This document shows, one piece after another, positions 17,482 to 25,920 of a stretch of 64,000 bases of DNA (positions within the stretch are counted from its first letter, which is position 1; every line of letters starts with the position of its first letter). The stretch is from Alteromonas_E sp965248545 (GTDB lineage: Bacteria > Pseudomonadota > Gammaproteobacteria > Enterobacterales > Alteromonadaceae). The stretch is from the NCBI GenBank assembly GCA_965248545.1, contig OZ252110.1, positions 2,108,001 to 2,172,000 on the forward strand. Direction: 5' to 3'. The translations under genes and the position numbers were made by a program. Below the pieces are notes generated by a model. The model made no database searches and was not told the DNA's origin. It worked only from the letters and a program-made list of their open reading frames with translations.

Positions 17482-19011
17482 TTAGTCGGGAAACTGCTCG
17501 CGGATAACGGCAAAATCTTCGATGTTATTCAACAGCAAGGTTACCAACTCGGGGTCAAACCGCTTGCCTTTTTCGCGTTCAAAGTAGGCAATGATCTCGC
17601 TAAGTGGCCAGGGTTCCTTGTAACAGCGGCTACTGCCAAGCGCATCAAAAACATCTGCGATGGCTGAAATTCTACCCGCGATGTGAATATCCTTGCCCGC
17701 GATTTGATTGGGATACCCACTACCGTCCCAGCATTCGTGATGTTGATGAGCGATAGTGGCACCGAGTTTCAGAATTGGATTGTCAGAGCGATCTAACATT
17801 TCGTAACCAATTTGAGCGTGGGTCTGCATCACTTCCCACTCGTCTTCGTCGTGCTTGCCGGGTTTGTTCAGCACATTGTCTGGAATACCCACTTTGCCCA
17901 CGTCGTGCAGGGGAGAGGCTAGTTTGATCATGTCTGCATCGTGCTCAGACAAGCCTACTAACTTAGCCAGTAGATAACTGATATGCGCGACACGTTTGAC
18001 GTGGCTTCCCGTCTCCTTAGACCGCATTTCAACGGCTTCGCCAATCACATAACTGAGTTCACGTTGGGACTCTTTAATAGTCTCTCTCAGCGACAAGTTC
18101 TCGTGAGCGACGGCGATGTTGTGAGCAAAGTATTCAAGCAAGTGGTGCTGTACAGGTTCAAGGGAACGGTCTCTGGAGACATACAGCAAATTCTCAGTTC
18201 CTCGACTAGTCGTAAAATAGCCGATGAAATAGTCATCTGTATGGATACTGCGTTTTTGTTGAATTGTTTGTGTAATACGGTTTAGCACTTTCTCATCAAC
18301 ACATGCGGTGGAGTCACATTCTCCCTGATTATTCGCCAGGATATTGATGCCTGACGAGGGATCTTTATCGTAATCATGGGTGAGCGCACAACAGACGATT
18401 TCTTGTTCTTCGAGGCTTAATATCACTGCTATCTGACGCAGTATTGTATTCGCGAATTGGGGTAATGTGTCACATTCGATAAACTCCGCAGTCGCGGCGA
18501 TGATGCGTTCCAAACCCGTGCGATGGCGCTCGATTATTTTGATATCTCGGTAACTGCGCAGGGCTGAAAAAGTCGCAGTTTTCAGGCGCAGAGCGGTCAG
18601 CTCAGTTTTATTTTTGTAGTCGTTAATATCGTAATCGCGAATAACACTTTCTTCCGGTGCTTCGCCCGGTTGTCCGGTACGCAATAATATCCTAACGGTG
18701 TGATTGTTTAAGGTTTGGCGAATCCACTGAATGAGTTCTAATCCAGCATTATTCGTTTCCATTACCACATCAACAATCGCCAGTGCGATGTCGCAGTGCT
18801 GATCGTCAGTCAATATAGTTTTGGCTTCTGCGGCAGAGTAAGCACTCACACATTCAATTTGTCGGCCATCGAAATCGATGTCTGCAAGCACCATGCGGGT
18901 AATCGTGTGGATTTCAGGTTCATCATCAACGATTAACAGCTTCCAGCACTCACCTTGAGGGAGCAATGGCTCCTGATAATCATCGCTAGCGAAAACCAGT
19001 TCGTCTTCCAT
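17482..19011 (-). CDS. Response regulator with HD-GYP domain (c-di-GMP phosphodiesterase)
   Basis: A 509-residue protein predicted to hydrolyse cyclic di-GMP when its receiver is phosphorylated. Domain order: receiver about 22-150 (LLIVDDEPEIHT; acceptor Asp in AIVDVVMET), a DUF3369-like central region about 160-315 (IERHRTGLERIIAATAEF), a linking helix, then HD-GYP from about 335 with ETGSHVKRVAHIS, LHDVGKVGIPD, HHECWDGSGYP and ADVFDALGS, all catalytic motifs intact. No sensor kinase is adjacent. May influence motility or surface attachment; motX lies far away in the window. The 161 bases to the upstream amidohydrolase gene show nothing notable. Confidence 0.92.
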   Translation of the reverse strand: MEDELVFASDDYQEPLLPQGECWKLLIVDDEPEIHTITRMVLADIDFDGRQIECVSAYSAAEAKTILTDDQHCDIALAIVDVVMETNNAGLELIQWIRQTLNNHTVRILLRTGQPGEAPEESVIRDYDINDYKNKTELTALRLKTATFSALRSYRDIKIIERHRTGLERIIAATAEFIECDTLPQFANTILRQIAVILSLEEQEIVCCALTHDYDKDPSSGINILANNQGECDSTACVDEKVLNRITQTIQQKRSIHTDDYFIGYFTTSRGTENLLYVSRDRSLEPVQHHLLEYFAHNIAVAHENLSLRETIKESQRELSYVIGEAVEMRSKETGSHVKRVAHISYLLAKLVGLSEHDADMIKLASPLHDVGKVGIPDNVLNKPGKHDEDEWEVMQTHAQIGYEMLDRSDNPILKLGATIAHQHHECWDGSGYPNQIAGKDIHIAGRISAIADVFDALGSSRCYKEPWPLSEIIAYFEREKGKRFDPELVTLLLNNIEDFAVIREQFPD

Positions 19012-19224
19012 CGGTTTCTATACAAAAGGACATTTTTGTTAACTATAGTTCAAGCCTCAGGTTTTTCTAATTATCTCAAAGCCTTGGTGGAAATCACATG
19101 GGTGTTTCAGGCGCAAAACGCACAGTTTGAATGTGAGACAGACTAGAAAAACTCGACAATCGCAACATTCATCTCTACCTTGGAAAGAGACGCATCACCT
19201 GACGTGAATCCGGAGGCTTGTTGT

Positions 19225-19992
19225 ATGCAGTTGTCCAAGCTACACATAGTATTCACTTTAATTTTACTTTGGGCGCAGCCTTTTTCTGCACATCCTCATA
19301 CGCATGAGAAAACCTGCGACCGGACTTTACGTGTCAGTGCAGCACTGGACTGGCCACCCTATTCATGGGAATTCGAAGGAAACTACCGCGGCATCGACAT
19401 CGAGATTGTCGAGCATCTCTTAACGGAATTAAATTATTGCTGGCAATACCTTGCGTATCCGTCTTCAAGCCGAGCATTTAGAGAATTTCAAAAAGGTAAC
19501 GTTGACCTAATTTTTGCGGCTAGCCATTCGACCGAGAGAACGGGGTTTGCGCGTTTTAGCGCTCCATATCGTCAAGAAGACATGCGTTTGGTCTATCACA
19601 CCAGTGAGGACAGAGTCGAAACGTACACCGACAATGCTACTGTTGTCGTCAATCGCGGTAGCTACTATGGTCCCGAATTTGAGCAATTCAAATGGCGGTG
19701 TCCTGATTGCGTCATTGAGCTCTCTTTGGCCAGTGATCGTTTGCGCATGGTAGCCAAACAGAGAATTCAATATGCCATTGAGGACCAATATGCGGTTCGT
19801 TACATACGCGCGATGCTTGGGTTAACTAACATCGCGACTACCGAGAATTCGATTCACAAGAATGATGTGCATTTTATGTTTCGGCCTGGACTGCTCACCG
19901 AAGAAGAGCTTGTCGCTTTCAATCAGGCAATTAAAATCAATCAAGCGGATATTCAGTCCACGATCGATATGTTTTTCGAAAATTTAAAATAG
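19225..19992 (+). CDS. Periplasmic solute-binding-like protein (SBP family 3)
   Basis: A secreted protein of 255 residues, with signal peptide QLSKLHIVFTLILLWAQPFSA, then a family-3 binding fold: LRVSAALDWPPYSWEFEGNYRGIDIEIV, SSRAFREFQKGNVDLIFAASHSTERTGFARFSAPY, and VNRGSYYGPEF. The frame opens 15 codons earlier, but ATG 19225 is preferred because GGAGG lies 8 bases before it and the signal peptide begins there. No transporter genes adjoin, so it may be an orphan binding protein or sensor-like protein as is common in Vibrio/Shewanella relatives. Divergent from the HD-GYP gene, whose signalling role makes a ligand-sensing partner possible but unproven. Confidence 0.75.
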   Translation: MQLSKLHIVFTLILLWAQPFSAHPHTHEKTCDRTLRVSAALDWPPYSWEFEGNYRGIDIEIVEHLLTELNYCWQYLAYPSSSRAFREFQKGNVDLIFAASHSTERTGFARFSAPYRQEDMRLVYHTSEDRVETYTDNATVVVNRGSYYGPEFEQFKWRCPDCVIELSLASDRLRMVAKQRIQYAIEDQYAVRYIRAMLGLTNIATTENSIHKNDVHFMFRPGLLTEEELVAFNQAIKINQADIQSTIDMFFENLK

Positions 19993-19998
19993 ACAGAG

Positions 19999-20025
19999 AA
20001 AAAAGCTGACCGCGGGTGGGCCAGC
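19999..20025 (-). terminator. Rho-independent terminator of gor
   Basis: Minus strand: GCTGGCC, a 7-base loop, GGTCAGC, then six Ts, 10 bases after the gor stop. One mismatch in the stem. In the other direction it could also stop the convergent binding-protein gene, with weaker effect. Confidence 0.75.
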
Positions 20026-20034
20026 CTGTTGTGA

Positions 20035-21381
20035 TTACATAGTAACGAATTCTTCGCCACTGGTTGGGTGAATTGCCACACAAGCATCAAAATCAGCCTT
20101 GGTCGCGCCCATTTTCATGGCCACCGCAAAACCTTGAAGTATTTCATCCATTGCATAACCAATCCCATGTAGGCCGACCACTTTCTCTTCTGGCCCTGCG
20201 CAAATGAGTTTCATTTTAGTTGCCTGACGGTGACTGGTAACGGCAGTGTACATCGCGGCGAAGCTGGATTCATACACCTTAATATTATCGTCGCCGTATT
20301 CAGCGATTGCTTGGGGCTCGGTTAAGCCAATTGTGCCAATTGGCGGGTGGCTAAATACGACGGTAGGGATCAAGTCGTAGTCCATGTGCGCGTCAAGTTG
20401 GTTATTAAACAAACGCTCTGACAGCAATCGACCCGCTTTTACAGCGACCGGTGTGAGATCAACCTTACCGATCACATCTCCAACCGCGTAGACACCTGGA
20501 GCGTTAGTGTTTTGGTACTTGTCGACAAGTACATGACCGCGTTTGTCTAACTGCACATCAGTGTTTTCTAAGCCCAAATTGTCGGTTGCGGGGTGACGAC
20601 CAATTGCCCAAATCAGGCAATCTGTATCGATGCGTTCGCCATCGGTTAGGATCACTGTCAGACTGCCATCACCGTGCTTTTGTACCTCCTTGATCACATG
20701 GTATTTGTGCAAGCGAGGACCTTCACTTTCGATGATTTCGGTAAGGGTTTCGGTCAGCATCGGATCAAAGTTGCGCAGCGGTGCATTTTTACGCACGATA
20801 AGGTGAGTTTCGCTGCCTAGGCTGTGCATTACGCCAGCAAGTTCCACGGCGATGTACCCGGCACCTGCTACAACAACTCGTTTGGGTTGTTCTTTCAGAG
20901 CGAAGAAACCGTCTGAATCAATCCCGTGCTCTGCACCTGGGATTGTATCTCGGTTGGGGCTTCCGCCGGTAGCAATCAAAATATGTTTGGCACGATACAG
21001 TTCACCATTGACTTCGACGGTGTGGTTATCAACAAATTTAGCAAAGCCTTCAATCCGCGTAATTGAATTATTGGCCAACACTCGATCGTAAGATCCGTGT
21101 ATTCGTTTGATGTAGGCTTCACGGCTGGCGACTAACGTCTCCCAACTGAATTTGTTTACAGTGACATCGAAACCATAATCAGGCGCATAGGCGTTGATCG
21201 CTTCAGCAACTTGAGCACCGTACCACATGGCTTTTTTAGGCACACAACCAACATTGACACATGTACCACCGATAACCTTAGACTCAATCAATGCTACCTT
21301 TTGTCCATAGCGAGCCGCTCGGTTTGCAGAGGCAATCCCGCCGCTGCCGCCGCCAATACAAATATAATCAAATTCTGTCAT
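20035..21381 (-). CDS. gor: Glutathione-disulfide reductase
   Basis: FAD enzyme reducing oxidised glutathione with NADPH in the cytoplasm. The 448 residues begin with the FAD-binding ICIGGGSGGIASANRAA, the redox pair Cys41/Cys46 in GGTCVNVGCVPKKAMW, an NADPH-binding GAGYIAVELAGVMHSLG, and the dimer-interface catalytic end VAIHPTSGEEFVTM with His and Glu. The VPKKAMWY variant favours glutathione reductase over lipoamide dehydrogenase or mercuric reductase. Divergent from prlC, as in several marine gammaproteobacteria. The 254-base gap to prlC holds no clear regulator site. Confidence 0.95.
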   Translation of the reverse strand: MTEFDYICIGGGSGGIASANRAARYGQKVALIESKVIGGTCVNVGCVPKKAMWYGAQVAEAINAYAPDYGFDVTVNKFSWETLVASREAYIKRIHGSYDRVLANNSITRIEGFAKFVDNHTVEVNGELYRAKHILIATGGSPNRDTIPGAEHGIDSDGFFALKEQPKRVVVAGAGYIAVELAGVMHSLGSETHLIVRKNAPLRNFDPMLTETLTEIIESEGPRLHKYHVIKEVQKHGDGSLTVILTDGERIDTDCLIWAIGRHPATDNLGLENTDVQLDKRGHVLVDKYQNTNAPGVYAVGDVIGKVDLTPVAVKAGRLLSERLFNNQLDAHMDYDLIPTVVFSHPPIGTIGLTEPQAIAEYGDDNIKVYESSFAAMYTAVTSHRQATKMKLICAGPEEKVVGLHGIGYAMDEILQGFAVAMKMGATKADFDACVAIHPTSGEEFVTM

Positions 21382-21635
21382 GTGTTGTTCCTATGAAATT
21401 CTGTAGAGCAATTAAAGATAGCTTTACACAGAAAAAAGTTTCAAACAAAAGGTTCATTGATAGAACCGATCGTTATCAATGATTTTTATGCGCTGAATCA
21501 AACAGGTTGAGCCCTATTGTCGATCGAGTATCTGACTCTGTACGTAACGGTTCGGTTAGGAATAAATTTTCGCGGCTTGCTTTTTTGCGGCGAGGCCCAA
21601 GATCACTACTAGTTTGTTATGAGGAGTTAAATTCT

Positions 21636-23669
21636 GTGCAAGATGTCATTGCTGCCCAACAAGAGGCTTTGCCTCAGTTTTCTGCGATCAAACCTAATAC
21701 GATCAAACCCGCTGTTGAGAAACTTATAGCCGAATCAAAGCAATTAATTGACAAGGTTGCACAACAAAGCACTCCCACGTACGCCTCTTTAGTCTTGGCA
21801 TTGGAACACCAAGACGATAAGTTGAACCGCTTTTGGTCGCCCATCTCCCACATGAATTCTGTGGTCAGTACTGATGAATTGCGTGCTGCTCATGATGCTT
21901 GTTTACCTCTACTGTCTGAGTACGGAACTTGGGTCGGACAACACCAAGGCTTGTACAATGCCTATTTGGCACTCAAAAACAGTGTCGAGTTCCAGTCATT
22001 AGATGGTGCGGCACAAACCAGTATTGAACATACGTTACGCGACTTCACGCTTTCGGGTGTGGCGTTGGCTGACGATAAAAAACAACGTTATGCTGAGATC
22101 CAGTCACGTCTTTCCGAGCTCGCATCTCGCTTTAGCAACAATTTACTGGATGCCACAATGGCGTGGACCAAGCAGGTCACTGATGCAGAGGCACTTGCCG
22201 GTTTGCCTGAATCAGCATTGGCAGCGGCTAAACAAACCGCTGAACAAAAAGAGCTGGAAGGTTGGTTGTTTACCCTAGACATTCCGAGCTATTTGCCGGT
22301 TATGATGTATTGTGACAACCGGGACCTGCGTGAAGAAATGTATCGCGCTTATTCCACTCGGGCATCGGAACAGGGCCCCAATGCGGGTCAGTTTGATAAC
22401 AGTGCCATTATTGATGAAACGATGCAGCTGCGCGAAGAAGCGGCACGATTGCTCGGCTTTGACAACTTTGCCGAACGTTCTTTAGCGACCAAGATGGCAG
22501 ATTCTGCAGAACAAGTCATTCACTTCTTGGAAGACTTGGCAAAACGCTCAAAACCGCAAGCTGAACAAGACTTAGCGGCTCTGCAAGAGTTCGCCGAAAC
22601 CGTATACTCACAAACCAACCTTCAAGCCTGGGATATTCCTTATTATAGTGAAAAACTCAAGCAGCAGCGCTACGCGATATCTGATGAAACACTGCGCCCA
22701 TATTTTCCGGAACACAAAGTGGTTAGCGGTTTGTTTGGTGTGGTCGGCAAATTATATGGCCTGACAATCGAACAGAAAGATGATGTGGATACATGGCACA
22801 AAGACGTGAAGTTCTACCAGATTTACGACAGTGAACAACAACTCCGCGGCAGTTTTTATTTGGACTTGTATGCGCGCCAAGGGAAGCGTGGTGGGGCGTG
22901 GATGGACGAATGTCGAGTGCGTCGTGAAACTCAAGACGGGATCCAATCGCCGGTCGCCTACCTAACGTGTAACTTTAATGCGCCAGTAGGGGATAAACCT
23001 GCACTATTTACCCATGATGAAGTTGTGACCTTGTTTCACGAATTCGGTCACGGCATTCATCACATGCTGACTAAAATCAAGGTTGCTGGTGTATCGGGTA
23101 TCAATGGTGTCGCCTGGGACGCTGTGGAGTTACCCAGCCAATTCCTCGAAAATTGGTGTTGGCAACCCGAAGCATTAGCGCTGATTTCGGGTCACTATGA
23201 AACGGGTGAAACGCTCCCACAAGATTTACTCGACAAGATGCTGGCAGCACGGAACTTCCAATCTGCAATGCAAATGGTCAGACAATTGGAATTCAGTTTA
23301 TTCGATATGGCGATCCATCAGGCCGAAACGGCAAGTCTCGATGTACAGGCAATACTGGATGACATTCGTCAAAAAGTCGCCGTGATCCATCCCCCGGCCT
23401 TCAATCGTTTCCAACACAGTTTTGGACATATATTTGCGGGTGGCTACGCCGCCGGATACTACTCATACAAGTGGGCTGAGGTGCTTTCTTCTGATGCATT
23501 TAGTCGATTTGAAGAAGAAGGTATTTTCAACCAGTCGACGGGAGCGGATTTCCTCCATCACATATTGGAACGCGGCGGTAGTCAGCCGCCAATGCAATTG
23601 TTTAAAGCGTTTAGAGGGCGAGAACCTGAAGTCGACGCACTCCTGCGGCACAGCGGTATCGCCGCGTAA
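21636..23669 (+). CDS. prlC: Oligopeptidase A, M3 family (GTG start)
   Basis: Zinc metallopeptidase that degrades signal peptides and other oligopeptides in the cytoplasm. The 677 residues carry HEFGH (about 468-472) in FHEFGHGIHHML, with downstream AWDAVELPSQFLENW and the C-terminal SFGHIFAGGYAAGYYSYKWAEV, all standard for M3. The frame is open 43 codons further upstream, but that extension is rich in Arg/Ser and unlike the family; GTG at 21636 with GAGGAG 9 bases before it gives 677 residues, close to the 680 of Escherichia coli. A downstream DNA glycosylase gene follows after 35 bases and may be cotranscribed. Confidence 0.93.
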   Translation: MQDVIAAQQEALPQFSAIKPNTIKPAVEKLIAESKQLIDKVAQQSTPTYASLVLALEHQDDKLNRFWSPISHMNSVVSTDELRAAHDACLPLLSEYGTWVGQHQGLYNAYLALKNSVEFQSLDGAAQTSIEHTLRDFTLSGVALADDKKQRYAEIQSRLSELASRFSNNLLDATMAWTKQVTDAEALAGLPESALAAAKQTAEQKELEGWLFTLDIPSYLPVMMYCDNRDLREEMYRAYSTRASEQGPNAGQFDNSAIIDETMQLREEAARLLGFDNFAERSLATKMADSAEQVIHFLEDLAKRSKPQAEQDLAALQEFAETVYSQTNLQAWDIPYYSEKLKQQRYAISDETLRPYFPEHKVVSGLFGVVGKLYGLTIEQKDDVDTWHKDVKFYQIYDSEQQLRGSFYLDLYARQGKRGGAWMDECRVRRETQDGIQSPVAYLTCNFNAPVGDKPALFTHDEVVTLFHEFGHGIHHMLTKIKVAGVSGINGVAWDAVELPSQFLENWCWQPEALALISGHYETGETLPQDLLDKMLAARNFQSAMQMVRQLEFSLFDMAIHQAETASLDVQAILDDIRQKVAVIHPPAFNRFQHSFGHIFAGGYAAGYYSYKWAEVLSSDAFSRFEEEGIFNQSTGADFLHHILERGGSQPPMQLFKAFRGREPEVDALLRHSGIAA

Positions 23670-23704
23670 TAAAGGGCGATCACGTATAACGAAAGGATAC
23701 AGTA

Positions 23705-24394
23705 ATGACAGCTGAGTCATTTGAATCTATTTATGACCGCGCGGCCAAACGCAAAGGCGGTGAGGCGGCGCTAATGCATTTGATTGGCGAGCCATTGAGT
23801 GCCGGAGAGATTGCCGGCATCGGTGATGATCGCTTTCTTGCGGAGTTTACCAAAAAGGTCTTTCAATCGGGATTTGTATGGCGCGTCGTGCGACAAAAAT
23901 GGCCTGATTTCGAAGAGATTTTCTTTGGTTTTGATATCGACAAAGTGCTTCTCATGCCCGATGAAATGTTGGAGCGCAAAGCCAGTGATCCGCGTATTAT
24001 CCGCAATTTTAATAAAGTCAAAACGATTCGTGACAATGCCCTGATGATTGAGGACGTGCGCCGACAACACGGCTCATTTGCGCGCTTTGTGGCGGATTGG
24101 CCAGCCGATGACATCATAGGTCTGTGGGAGTATTTAAAGAAACACGGTGCGCGACTAGGGGGTAATACCGGCCCTTATGCATTGCGGTTTCTAGGTAAAG
24201 ATACATTCTTGCTCAGTAAAGATGTGGAAGACTATTTCACTCAACACAAGTTGATAGAAGGGTCGGCGCGTTCAAAACGCAGCCTCAAACAAATCAATCA
24301 GACGTTTTTAGATTGGCAAAAAGCGTCTGGATGGTCGTTACAAGGATTAAGCCAACTAGTTGCCTTTAGTTGTGGTGACAATCACATAAACTAG
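23705..24394 (+). CDS. DNA-3-methyladenine glycosylase I family protein (Tag-like)
   Basis: Base-excision repair enzyme family that removes 3-methyladenine. The 229 residues include FLAEFTKKVFQSGFVWRVVRQKWPDFEEIFFGFD, a helix-hairpin-helix-like core pattern, and ASDPRIIRNFNKVKTIRDNALMI, typical of the Tag/adenine glycosylase superfamily. Residues 145-170 (WEYLKKHGARLGGNTGPYALRFLGKDTF) complete the fold. It is longer and more divergent than Escherichia coli Tag (187 residues), and I do not see the clear zinc ligands of that enzyme, so substrate range may differ. Probably in a transcript with prlC. Confidence 0.78.
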   Translation: MTAESFESIYDRAAKRKGGEAALMHLIGEPLSAGEIAGIGDDRFLAEFTKKVFQSGFVWRVVRQKWPDFEEIFFGFDIDKVLLMPDEMLERKASDPRIIRNFNKVKTIRDNALMIEDVRRQHGSFARFVADWPADDIIGLWEYLKKHGARLGGNTGPYALRFLGKDTFLLSKDVEDYFTQHKLIEGSARSKRSLKQINQTFLDWQKASGWSLQGLSQLVAFSCGDNHIN

Positions 24395-24475
24395 GTCATC
24401 GCGGCCTAGTGTTGACCTCGGCTTTTGGTTAGAATAGCAAGCCTTATCCGCGACTTATGCATTGGAATAACTTAC

Positions 24476-25288
24476 ATGTCAGTTGATGCTAAACCGGCTC
24501 ATACCGAGTCCGCCCATCTCGCCTCCGAACATGCTGAATCAACACCTGGTGAAACGACACACTTTGGATTCCAGCAAGTCGCTACCGAACAAAAGGCGTC
24601 AAAAGTCGCTGAGGTTTTCGACTCTGTCGCAGCTAAATACGATGTAATGAATGACCTCATGTCGATGGGGATTCACCGAGTGTGGAAGCGTTTTACCATC
24701 GATTGCAGCGGCGTGCGAAGTGGGCAGCGAGTGCTGGATCTCGCGGGCGGCACGGGCGATCTAGCGGCGAAGTTTTCTCGCCTGGTGGGTGAAAAAGGCC
24801 AAGTTATCTTAGCGGATATCAATCGCGAGATGTTAAAGGTTGGGCGTGATAAGCTTCGGAATATGGGGATTATTGGCAATCTTGATTATGTTCAGGCAAA
24901 TGCTGAAGCCTTGCCATTTCCCGACAACCATTTCGATTTGATCACGATCGCGTTTGGCCTGCGCAACGTCACGGATAAGCAAAAAGCGCTCGAATCCATG
25001 TATCGTGTGCTAAAACCGGGTGGACGTCTGCTTGTACTCGAGTTTTCGAAACCCACGCATGATTGGCTTAGTAAAGTCTATGACGCCTATTCATTTCACG
25101 TATTACCGAAAATGGGGCAGTTGGTTGCTAATGACGCAGATAGCTATCAGTACCTCGCTGAGTCGATTCGAATGCATCCCGATCAAGAGACCCTGAAGAG
25201 CATGATGCAAACCGCAGGTTTTGATAACACCGAATACTTTAATATGACAGGCGGGATTGTGGCACTTCATCGAGGCTTTAAATTCTAA
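24476..25288 (+). CDS. ubiE: Ubiquinone/menaquinone C-methyltransferase UbiE
   Basis: SAM-dependent methyltransferase acting on demethoxyquinol and demethylmenaquinol intermediates. About 270 residues: an unusual hydrophilic N-terminal extension of some 25 residues, then THFGFQQVATEQKASKVAEVFDSVAAKYDVMNDLMS, motif I VLDLAGGTGDLA, and the C-terminal TAGFDNTEYFNMTGGIVALHRGFKF, all typical. The frame opens 17 codons earlier, but the ATG at 24476 is preferred (GGAAT precedes; extra residues are unlike the family). Its TAA overlaps the ubiJ ATG (TAATG), so the ubiE-ubiJ-ubiB genes form one translationally coupled operon. Confidence 0.95.
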   Translation: MSVDAKPAHTESAHLASEHAESTPGETTHFGFQQVATEQKASKVAEVFDSVAAKYDVMNDLMSMGIHRVWKRFTIDCSGVRSGQRVLDLAGGTGDLAAKFSRLVGEKGQVILADINREMLKVGRDKLRNMGIIGNLDYVQANAEALPFPDNHFDLITIAFGLRNVTDKQKALESMYRVLKPGGRLLVLEFSKPTHDWLSKVYDAYSFHVLPKMGQLVANDADSYQYLAESIRMHPDQETLKSMMQTAGFDNTEYFNMTGGIVALHRGFKF

Positions 25289-25920
25289 TGCCTACGGCGC
25301 AATTACTTCACGCAATTGCGGAATCTGTCATTAACCCGTTGTTGCAACTAGACCCAGAATCACAACATCGCATGAATGCGCTCAACGGCAAGCGCTTTGT
25401 GGTTTGGTTGGACGAAGTACCTTGGCCAATCGAGATGGCGTTTGAGCAACAAATCACCTTCCTGCGCAGCGAACATCACTGGGAGCAATTCAGCCAAAAC
25501 GCTGGTCGCAACGAGTGCGGCGTAAAAAGTGCATTGGCTACCTTACCGGAGTTGCGAGACAGCAACAAAATTACCCAACTGATCCGTGAGCAAAAGCTGG
25601 ACATCTGTGGCGACATGCACATCGCCCAACAAGTCAGTAGCCTGTTCCAGAAATTATCGATTGACTGGGAAGAGGTGTTGTCTGGTTACACGGGTGATAT
25701 CGTTGCGCATCAGGTTGTCAAAGGGGTTAAACAATTTGATCAGGCCGCGCGCCGGCATTTAACGCAATTGGCTGACACGCTTGGCACCGCGCTAATTGAT
25801 GAGAAGAAACTGGCAGCCCATCGCTTACAAGTGATGAATTTTAGTGACCAAGTGACTGACCTTCGCAATGATGTTGAACGCTTAGAGATGCGGATCACAC
25901 GCTTGGAACAGCAATCTTAA
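25288..25920 (+). CDS. ubiJ: Ubiquinone biosynthesis accessory factor UbiJ
   Basis: Scaffold and lipid-carrier protein of the soluble ubiquinone-synthesis complex. The 210 residues have an N-terminal SCP2-like domain (about 10-115, e.g. VWLDEVPWPIEMAF, LDICGDMHIAQQVSSLFQKL) and IDWEEVLSGYTGDIVAHQV, with a C-terminal coiled coil (QVTDLRNDVERLEMRITRLEQQ). Position between ubiE and ubiB with one-base overlaps at both ends (TAATG) is diagnostic. Confidence 0.93.
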   Translation: MPTAQLLHAIAESVINPLLQLDPESQHRMNALNGKRFVVWLDEVPWPIEMAFEQQITFLRSEHHWEQFSQNAGRNECGVKSALATLPELRDSNKITQLIREQKLDICGDMHIAQQVSSLFQKLSIDWEEVLSGYTGDIVAHQVVKGVKQFDQAARRHLTQLADTLGTALIDEKKLAAHRLQVMNFSDQVTDLRNDVERLEMRITRLEQQS

